Source: Eunapius fragilis (Eukaryota > Porifera > Demospongiae > Spongillida > Spongillidae). Taken from it: a stretch of 64,000 nucleotides of DNA. Numbering within the stretch: position 1 is the first letter of the stretch; every line of letters starts with the position of its first letter. The stretch is taken from positions 196,693 through 260,692 of the forward strand of contig OY811982.1 in NCBI GenBank assembly GCA_963681505.1, given 5' to 3'. This document shows, one piece after another, positions 57,201 through 64,000 of this stretch. A program made the translations under genes and the position numbers. A model generated the notes under the pieces. It saw nothing but the letters and a program-made list of their open reading frames with translations, made no database searches and had not been told where the DNA came from.

Positions 57201-57929
57201 GATGGTAGGCCGGATCGATAGCCTACGTCGCGTCAACCATGGGAAAGCTGAACTTAAATCATGCCAGGCTCGTTTATCAGGTAATCTTCATATCTGCTTT
57301 CCAGGAAAAAAATAACTACGCTTTTCTGGAACTGAGAGAAGAACCGTTACCATTCGTAGCAGGGGCGGATATGGAAATCCTGAAAAAGGGGGGGGGGTTT
57401 CTGACATGAATCTGAACCTGCGACAGCAGGTTCAATATAGGATTGATTGAGGGTTGATGAATGTCATTAATAAAACTTCACTAGCGTCTGGAGGGACAAC
57501 GGAGAAACGGATCGCTTATCTCTTTATTGCGGCGGAATGAAAGCACAACGATCTACAGTTCTACGTTTGTTCCGTGTCATAAAACGGTGTGGTTATAGAG
57601 AAACAATCAATTTCCTGTTTCTCGTGCCCAGTCCTAAAATAATTCTCCATCGTCGACGTCGTCGTCGTCGTCTTCTTCTTCTTAGGAAGGTATAACTCGA
57701 GGTAGGAACGGTTTAGAAGGACGGGAATAGTACCAATCGCTTCGAAATTTACCGGCACGTTATCCTTACATGTCATATAGACACATATCAAGTTCTATTT
57801 AATAATGTATGCAATAGATATTTATTAATAATTTTAGGCAGTATAAATACTCTAACCTGCACTAAAAATATCTGGTGTTCCTATCGCAGTTTAGCTGTTG
57901 CTTTGGCTACTGAAGTTGTTTTTCCTAAA

Positions 57930-59310
57930 ATGCCTTCGCGTAATCAAAAGAAGATATCTAAGCAACGAGCGGAATACCTCCAAAAGCAAGACGAGAACAA
58001 AGCTAAAGCCCGAGTGCTCTATACAAGGCCGATCCCGAAAAGAAGAAGGCCTCTGTACGCGACAGCTACAAGGCCTATCCCGAAAAGAAGAAGGCCTCTG
58101 TACGCGACAGCTACAACGCAGATATTGAATCTAAGCGATCTGCTAAAAGGCGGCGATATGAAGAGGACCTCGAGGAGAATCGTGCTGCTAAAAGGCGGCT
58201 ATATGAAGAGGACCTCGAGGAGAACCGTGCTGCTAAAAGGCGGCGATATGAGGAGAACCTCGAGTAGAACCGTGCTGCTAAAAAGCGGCGATATGAAGAG
58301 GACCTCGAGGCGAACCGTGCTGCTAAAAGGCGGCGATATGAAGAGGACCTCGAGGAGAACCGTGCTGCTAAAAGGCGGCGATATGAAGAGGACCTCGAGG
58401 AGAACCGTGCTGCTAAAAGGCGGCGATATGAAGAGGACCTCGAGGAGAACCGTGCTGCTAAAAGGCGGCGATATGAAGAGGACCTCGAGGAGAACCGTGC
58501 TGCTAAAAGGCGGCGATATGAAGAGGACCTCGAGGGAAACCGCGCTGCTAACAGGCAGAAATATGAGGACAATTCAGCTGCCATTACAGCATCGAAAAGG
58601 AGTCGGTATTGGAATGACCCCGCGCTGTCCGATTGGCTAAATGTGCTTCCGAGAGGACGCGGTACCGCAGGGGTCACAGCACTACCACTACCACCCAAAG
58701 GTATGTTATGGCATGTTGTATTAACATTAAAAAGCTGTGCATGCAACATTTGTAGAGTATAGTCGGGCGGTGTTTGGTCGGGCTTGTCACCCTACTACCT
58801 GACCAAACGCGGTAGTAGGGCCCGCCCGACTATGTAAAGCACAAAACCATTCACTTCACATGTAGTGAAGCATGCAACTGTGTGTACAGTAGTAGTGTCT
58901 ATTGTTTTAATCTGATGTATAAAAAGGCTTATTTGAATCCTTCCTTATCTGTCTAGCCATGTACATGTGTTGCAAATATGAATATAATTGCAGTTGCAAG
59001 GGCTGAGAACTACTATAGGTAAAATGACAATAACTGCAACCTTATCCTTCTCCCATATAGCTACACCTTGTATGAACCCAAATCTCATGCACTAATGGAG
59101 TATAATGGTGGTCTTGAAAAAGCTATTCTTAGGGATAGTGAGCTTCTAAGTGAAGTAAATGATGCCTTTTGTAAGTCTCATCCATTGCTAGCTCAAAAGA
59201 TTGTTACTAGATCTGCCCGTGCAGCAGTAAGTAAGATTGGGGCAGAGGCATTGGTTTCTAAAGCACTTGTATCAATTCACGATACATGCAAAAGTGTGGT
59301 ATTCACCTAA
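57930..59310 (+). pseudogene. Gene for a 15-residue-repeat basic protein, apparently broken
   Basis: From ATG 57930 the text starts MPSRNQKKISKQ and passes through two PEKKKASVRDSY-like units. It then has about nine copies of AAKRRRYEEDLEENR (45-bp DNA repeat, about 58137-58540), then SKRSRYWNDPALSDWL and a donor before GTATGTT near 58702. A second exon after CCCATATAG (59060-59310) encodes EPKSHALMEYNGGLEKAI ... SVVFT and a stop. The repeat alternates basic and acidic residues and should form a long charged helix. The reading frame is interrupted about twice. Multi-copy sponge and coral proteins of this style are known to me, without a defined function; a related fragment lies at 44640-44770. 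It may be transposon-linked. Confidence 0.55.
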
Positions 59311-59399
59311 CTTAAGCCAATCTCATGTACATTTCAAGTGCTTTGTCCATTGTACACACCACCAGCACTAGCAGCAGACTTTCTCGCCACCACATGCCG

Positions 59400-60030
59400 C
59401 CAATAGTCTTGTACTTTTGCAAATCAACATGCTATAGCTACCATAAGGTACTTCTACTCTCACATTTATGTAGTGAAAAAATCAGACATTCTGCCCACAG
59501 CAGACCCTGTCCACAGATATTACTCACCTGAAAGCATGTATTTATCAATCTACATTGTGCCATGTTATCCCAGATCTACATGCAGTCATGTAGTTCACTT
59601 CCTGAGTTCCCACACTATCCAGCTTTACTTCATGTAGGCTACACCTCCATGTTTAGATTGGAGCCTTTTCAAATTTGACCAATAAAATTTTAGCACATGC
59701 CGTTAATATGATGGAATTGGACTTTTGCAAATCAACATGTTATAGCTACCATAAGGTACTTCTACTCTCACATTTATTAGTGAAAAATTCAGACATTCTG
59801 CCCACACTCATAACTCTGCAGACCCTGTCCACAGATATTACTCACCTGAAAACATATATTTATCAATCTACATTGTGCCATGTTATCCCAGATCTACATG
59901 CAGTCATGTAGTTCACTTCCTGAGTTCCCACACTATCCAGCTTTACTTCATGTAGGCTACACCTCCATGTTTAGATTGGAGCCTTTCCAAATTTGACCAA
60001 TAAAATATTAGCACATGCCGTTAATATGAT
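59400..60030. repeat. Tandem duplication of about 310 bp with CCAAT boxes
   Basis: Two units share ACTTTTGCAAATCAACATG, TATAGCTACCATAAGGTACT, CTCTCACATTTAT, CAGACCCTGTCCACAGATAT and TGTAGGCTACACCTCCATGT. Each ends with GACCAATAAAAT, and a further GACCAATAGAAA lies at about 60038. A TATA-like CATAAAAG is at about 60089. This is promoter-like DNA ahead of the next ORF. Confidence 0.7.
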
Positions 60031-60250
60031 GGAATTGGACCAATAGAAATATAGCACAGTCTGTACACGTGTTAAGGCTTTGCAGGCATAAAAGTCAGTC
60101 ATGCACCCGCTGAATTATAGTGCACTTTGCAAAAAGAGGTAAGAATTTAATAATATACTCTATGTGGATTCACGTGTAAACTTGCTTGAAAAAAGAATAA
60201 GGTAAAAAAATTTTAAATCATAATCTCTGTCTCTGTCACGTACATGTAGA

Positions 60251-60670
60251 TGGCAGCTGAAGACCTTACGGGTTTTTTTTAATCAAGAGGGGTCGGAGGA
60301 GGAAGAGGATGACATACATCCTCCGACTCCTCTCCCCTTCACCCCGCCACCTCCAGAAGCCCCGCCACTCCTACCACCACCAGCAGCACTGCCCCCACCA
60401 CCACTACCAGCAGCGCTCCCCCCGCCGGCACCACCAGCGCTGCCCCTGCCGGCTTTCCTGGCGGAACAACGAGCAGGGATAATCCCGCCACCACCACCAC
60501 CAGCTGCGCTCCCGCCGGTACCACTGCTGCCTGTGCTCCCTCCCTGGCCTGCATGGCCACTGCCACCCTGGCACAACCCAGCATGGTGGGGAGGCTGGGG
60601 AGGAGGACGTCCCCGCAGGCGACGCGGGCGAGGACAATTAACAATAAATACTACTAATTCATATAATTAT
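60251..60670 (+). CDS. Proline-rich ORF with acidic start and basic end
   Basis: ATG at 60251 begins MAAEDLTGFF and meets a stop after eight T. One frame over, an open stretch from about 60281 to 60670 encodes NQEGSEEEEDDIHPP, a long Pro/Ala/Leu-rich region with PPPPP runs, a Trp-rich segment (PPWPAWPLPPWHNPAWW) and GGGRPRRRRGRG before the stop. The composition fits a nucleic-acid-binding or linker protein. The frame offset lies in an eight-T run, so either a sequencing slip or a real break separates the two parts. Minus-strand Gly/Ala ORFs here are shadows. Family not recognised. Confidence 0.4.
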
Positions 60671-60778
60671 AATTATTATTAAAGTTATTTGTTATTGCAT
60701 TAAGAGATAAAGAGGATCGTCCAAATTATATATGCTCTTCCTACATTTCATCGACTACGGTGAAAAAAAACCTATGAA

Positions 60779-61069
60779 ACAAGTAAATAAAATCATTCTC
60801 TAACGAGAGAGTTGTTAGTATATAGGATTGACCAATGGTGGTGTAAAAAGCACGGAAACAAGAGTGACAGAAATTTTACTGGAAAATTGAAATAGGCCTA
60901 TATTTAGCACACAATATAACACACATGCCTGAGTAATGGGCTAAATATAGGCCTATTTCAATTTTCCAGTAAAATTTCTGTCACTCTTGTTTCCGTGCTT
61001 TTTACACCACCATTGGTCGATCCTATATACCAACAACTCTCTCGTTAGAGAATGTTTTTATTTACTTGT
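60779..61069. mobile_element. MITE family 1, complete palindromic copy
   Basis: Outer CAAGTAAATAAAA and TTTTTATTTACTTG, then about 115 bp of nearly perfect inverted arms (GTGGTGTAAAAAGCACGGAA, TTACTGGAAAATTGAAATAG on the left) around a loop of about 35 bp. It has no ORF, so it depends on a transposase elsewhere. The near-perfect arms suggest recent movement or gene conversion. Confidence 0.85.
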
Positions 61070-61351
61070 AACTAATAGGGGAGGGTACGTGCGGGAGGGC
61101 AGGCCAAACGCAGTATATAGTAGGCCGTAATGTTTTTATAAACGACTGTATACCATTGCCGTTTGCTATTGGATTTTAAACCAAAATTGCAAAGCTTCTG
61201 GGGCGGAGCCTCAGACCTGTCGGAGATACCATACTCCCTAGTTGTGGGCGGGTACCTACCCTTCCACACACCTTGGGCCCCTCCCGCCTCCCAAATCCTG
61301 GATCCGCCACTGTTAAATTCTGGATGAGAGAATGTCTGACCTGCAGCTCAT

Positions 61352-61642
61352 ACCAGGGGCGTATACAGGATTTTACAAAACGGAGGGTTGAGACCCGTGA
61401 TACGAAATGCGGGGTGTTATCCGCTTTAGGCCCGATACGAAAAGCTGGGGGGGGGGGGCGGAGGTGGTGGTGGTGCTGTCCACTTCAGGCCCAATACGAA
61501 AAGCGGTGGGGGGGGGGGGGGGGGGGGGGGGGCTGCTGTCCCGCGCTTCAATGCCTGATACAAAAAGCTGGGGGGGGGGGGGGGGGGGGGGGGGGGCTGC
61601 TTAGCAGAAGAGGAGGACGTACCGCAGGGGGGGGTCGATCCG
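61352..61642. mobile_element. Small GGCGGAT-family element with poly-G runs
   Basis: Left end CAGGGGCGTATACAGGATTTT, right end GATCCGCCTCTG. The interior holds three imperfect copies of a unit (CCCGATACGAAAAGC, CCCAATACGAAAAGC, CCTGATACAAAAAGC), each followed by a poly-G run. CATAC flanks both sides. Its right edge abuts the remaining start of copy 2 exon 12. Confidence 0.6.
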
Positions 61643-61711
61643 CCTCTGCATACAGAGTCACTGAAGATGAGGGTGGAAGTTTAAGTCAGAACTAAACACC
61701 CATGTCCTCAC

Positions 61712-62519
61712 CTTGGATGACTCCAAGAGGATCAATTGGGTACATTACTGTACCACTGTTGGTCCAAATAAGACTGATATTAGCTACCATAGCAGAGGTT
61801 CCAACAGGAAGGGAGATCTGGGGGGAGAGAGGGTAGCCATTTTGATAAAGGAGATTACATCACCCCACTCCTCACCTGAGCTGCAGTATACATACACCTA
61901 ATGGAGGTATTATTGATGTAGTTGGTAGGTAGAGAGATGGTTCCATTTGGGAGTGTAATACAACATGTGTATGTGTATCCACTGGTCTGTAGAATGGAGT
62001 GGGTTTTAATTTATCATTCAACTACAGAATTCCATACCAGTGGGGGAAGGTTTTTTGTGTTCAACAGCAGTCCTCTACTGACTGTCACAGGTAACAGGTA
62101 GGTACCATTGAGTAGAGATGGACACACATCTAAATATGTCTGATTACCAGCTGGGTTCACCTGGTGATGTAATGGTAAAATGTTTAATTGTCAGTTTACT
62201 TACTCTCAACTCACAGAGATGACATTAGTACAAGATGAGTTCACTGCAGTACATCTCTTCTCCACATTACACCACACACACACACCATCACTCTGGAGAC
62301 AGCTGCTACAACTGTAGGGCATATGCATTTAATGCTCATTTAAATGAAAACTGGCTATAGAACAAAATTATGGAACCACATAATGACAACTTTTACTTTT
62401 TAGGTAATTACAAAATTAATTGACCAATCACCTTGTAGCTGCAGCACATTTGTATGTGTTCAGTTTAGTAGTAGCAAATGAAATGTTTAGACTTGAACTG
62501 CCAAAGCCAACATTCACCA
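61712..62519 (-). CDS. Copy 2 exons 7-11: second PSI and IPT-like segments
   Basis: Minus-strand exons encode VVNVGFGSSSLNISF, a PSI (SCLQSDGVCVWCNVEKRC), the segment ending LVLNTKNLPPL in copy 1 (here LLLNTKNLPPL), TSGYTYTCCITLPNG and ISLPVGTSAMVANISL. All splice sites match copy 1 and the exons are open. Just left of exon 11 the intron and the first bases of exon 12 remain before the foreign insertion. Confidence 0.75.
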
Positions 62520-62762
62520 CTGGAAATTAAAGATATCATCACATCATATGACCTTTCGCACACTGCCCAATGTCCACATATATCTAGCTTTGGGACATCC
62601 AGTTGTGATATAGCACCTATATAGTTAGGTTCAGCCTTCGTAGTTACATAGGGACCGCGACCTAGGCCTACAAATTGCCTATATACACACCCATTTGGCG
62701 GCGGTACCAAATTCCAGTCCCCATTAGCTTTGAGAAATTTGCTTTGGGCAGGCAGGCAGGAA

Positions 62763-63000
62763 GCAGGGCCGGCGCAGCCTATAGGGCAGGTAGGGCATTT
62801 GCCCAACCACTTTTTCCCGCTAGATAATTTATTCATTTTTGCGTTGATTTTTAAAAAGTAATTAATTCATAACCATAGCTCAGACCATAAACCATAAACG
62901 TAGCTCAGAGCACAGAAGTTTAATTCACAGTACGCATGTCGTGTTTAATTGTGGTTTCATAGCCTGCCCTACCACTTAATATAAGCTTCCGCCGGCCTGG
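62763..63000. repeat. Small inverted-repeat element (GCCGGCG ends)
   Basis: Left CAGGGCCGGCGCAGCCTAT and right GCTTCCGCCGGCCTG are partial complements. GTAGGGCA and its complement TGCCCTAC recur inside. GGAAG flanks both sides as a possible target duplication. Confidence 0.45.
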
Positions 63001-63540
63001 GAAGGTATATATAGTGCGAACTATTTGCATATATTATTTTACGTCATCCGTAATTGTAGCACGTGATCAAGTAAAGAGTTTAGTAACTGCAGAAAATTCA
63101 TTAATAAAACGATAGTGGTTGTGTGCTGAATTTATAATAAGATGCGGTCTAGGAGCGATTTGGGCCCCCACCCCCCAGTGAAATGGCCCCCCCCCCCCCC
63201 CCCCCCCCCCCCCGTCGGGCCCAAAACGCTAGTGAGTTGGACCCCCTCATGGGTCCCATTTCGTAAGGGTTTTGGGGCCCCAGGAGGGCCCCCTTTGCTA
63301 ACATACAGTACATAGCATATACATGCACCACTTTGCCGTCTGATGCTTTCATGCATGCATGATGTCATTCAGTCTGCATGAACATGCAACGTAAGTACAC
63401 ATGCATTTCGTGCCACCTGCACACTTTCTCTAGTTATCCAGCTGCTATGCATGAGCGCTACAGGAGAGACTGTAGAGTGCCACGCATCTGCTTCAAAGTA
63501 TACTTGCATGTATAGCGCTATTTTTTAATATGTCACAAAT
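63001..63540. repeat. Solo arm of the 28.5 kb foldback element, then poly-C
   Basis: 63045-63125 shares GTAATTGTAGCACGTGAT, GTAAAGAGTTTA, TAACTGCAGAAAA and TCATTAATAAAACGAT with 29334-29397. Poly-C follows at 63187-63213. The minus-strand Gly-rich ORFs here are composition artefacts. Confidence 0.65.
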
Positions 63541-63960
63541 TTGCTCTATATCCGTCGGATGTGAGCAAGGAATACAGACGGGAATTTCGAAAGCGAGCTG
63601 CGTTTTTCAGTGTTGAAGCTGGCCATTTGTACTATGTAGGTTGCAAAACTAAACAACGCCCGAGGTTGGTCATTGAAAAGGAGGAAGACCAACTGAAAAT
63701 TGTAAAGACCGTTCACGAAGCAGGTCATCTGGGTAAAGACAAAACGCTTGCTCAGATCAGCGACAGATACTATTGGCCTGAGCTGTACAATCAAGTGTGC
63801 TCCTACATAAGTTACAATCATGGTTAAAGCATGCTTGTAGTTGACATTCTTCAACTCCCAGATCAGTTCGTGTGAACGTTGTCAAAGGATTAATACAAAG
63901 TTATGTGCTGCAATAGGAGATAACTTAAGGCGGACTCTTATATTTGATCAAGGCAGGATG
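63541..63960 (+). mobile_element. Gypsy-like integrase fossil, zinc-binding part
   Basis: Protein text contains the H2C2-type zinc-binding region of retroviral-like integrases (HEAGHLGKDKTLAQI, DRYYWPELYNQV), with a CERCQR continuation downstream in another frame. Only the first part of the integrase is present before the window ends. Broken. A Ginger-type DNA transposon integrase is an alternative. Confidence 0.6.
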
Positions 63961-64000
63961 CGTTCCCATCTGCTATCCACGAAGTGAACTAACACCATTT

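Larger units (their letters stand above)
45069..62519 (-). pseudogene. Receptor tyrosine kinase, copy 2 (kinase intact, ectodomain interrupted)
   Basis: Minus-strand exons matching copy 1: exon 7 (62519-62432), 8 (62311-62215), 9 (62160-62038), 10 (61986-61876), 11 (61817-61712), the start of 12 near 61650, then foreign DNA, the end of 12 (about 56035-55715), 13 (55655-55485), 14 (55423-55336), 15 (55256-55014), 16 (54951-54856), 17 (54797-54714), 18 (54637-54397), 19-25 (47042-45581) and 26 (45191-45069). A short piece of exon 6 lies near 62580-62620, after which homology ends at a MITE family 2 end; exons 1-6 are not seen. Exon 12, which carries PSI 3 and the first IPT, is disrupted by about 5.6 kb and has lost about 270 bp. 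Elsewhere exon lengths differ from copy 1 only by multiples of three. A full receptor is unlikely; a shorter product from an internal start is conceivable. Confidence 0.75.

Noticed and set aside
58111-58749. 212-codon Arg/Ser-rich minus-strand ORF
   Set aside because: Shadow of the 45-bp coding repeat on the plus strand; the period keeps all frames open.
60283-60644. Minus-strand Gly/Ala-rich ORFs
   Set aside because: Shadows of the plus-strand proline-rich frame, which has acidic, Trp-rich and Arg-rich segments that look more like protein.
61273-61695. Gly-rich 140-codon ORF
   Set aside because: Runs through poly-G tracts of a MITE-like element; no protein character.
62465-62836. 123-codon minus-strand ORF
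   Set aside because: Runs from repeat sequence through an intron into exon 7 in the wrong frame; no domain.

Overview
The window looks like nuclear DNA of an early-branching animal, most likely a demosponge. The reasons are many short GT-AG introns (roughly 30-110 bp) inside receptor tyrosine kinase (RTK) genes, Ty3/Gypsy, hAT and PIF/Harbinger remnants, many small inverted-repeat elements, and long CA/TG and poly-G/poly-C tracts. No bacterial operon, rRNA, tRNA or CRISPR array was seen. Species assignment is inference.

The host content is a small cluster of one RTK family. Copy 1 (+, 16299-36855) can be read as 26 exons whose lengths sum to 5277 nt, exactly 1759 codons with the stop. The encoded protein is: signal peptide, a lectin-like domain on its own phase 1-1 exon, Sema, PSI, IPT-like, PSI, IPT-like, PSI, several IPT domains, one membrane span, tyrosine kinase and a tyrosine-motif tail. 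Three PSI domains alternating with IPT domains is the plexin ectodomain plan, but the inside is a kinase, as in MET/RON. Its DFG aspartate is Asn, so it is a predicted pseudokinase. Copy 2 (-, 62519-45069) faces copy 1 tail to tail and keeps DFG, but its exon 12 has been replaced in part by about 5.6 kb of foreign DNA and its 5' exons are not seen. Copy 3 (+, 8260-9909) keeps only the last part of the kinase and the tail, placed in frame behind a new ATG exon inside a local palindrome. Copy 4 (-, 3165-3078) is only a first exon with promoter homology, and its ATG is changed.

Layout: 1-5 kb is intergenic, with a coiled-coil ORF fragment, the copy 4 exon and small repeats. 5.5-7.9 kb is a duplicated block with a Ser/Pro-rich exon pair. 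7.9-10.9 kb is copy 3 and its 3' flank. 11-16 kb holds transposon remnants and microsatellites. 16.3-36.9 kb is copy 1, whose introns 2 (3.2 kb) and 18 (8.5 kb) are filled with transposons, including a TIR-bounded array of short palindromes. 36.9-45 kb is the tail-to-tail spacer, filled with nested Ty3/Gypsy fossils. 45-62.5 kb is copy 2, whose intron 18 holds a whole-looking young LTR element (47526-51695) and a foldback element. Within its exon 12 insertion lie hAT-like elements, a 15-residue-repeat protein gene, a proline-rich ORF and a palindromic MITE. 62.6-64 kb holds small repeats and a Gypsy-like integrase fossil.

Copies 1 to 3 share intron microsatellites and 3' flanks, which shows local segmental duplication followed by inversion. 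One full-length receptor without DFG, one DFG-bearing but interrupted gene and one tail-only derivative suggest a receptor family that is diversifying and decaying in place.
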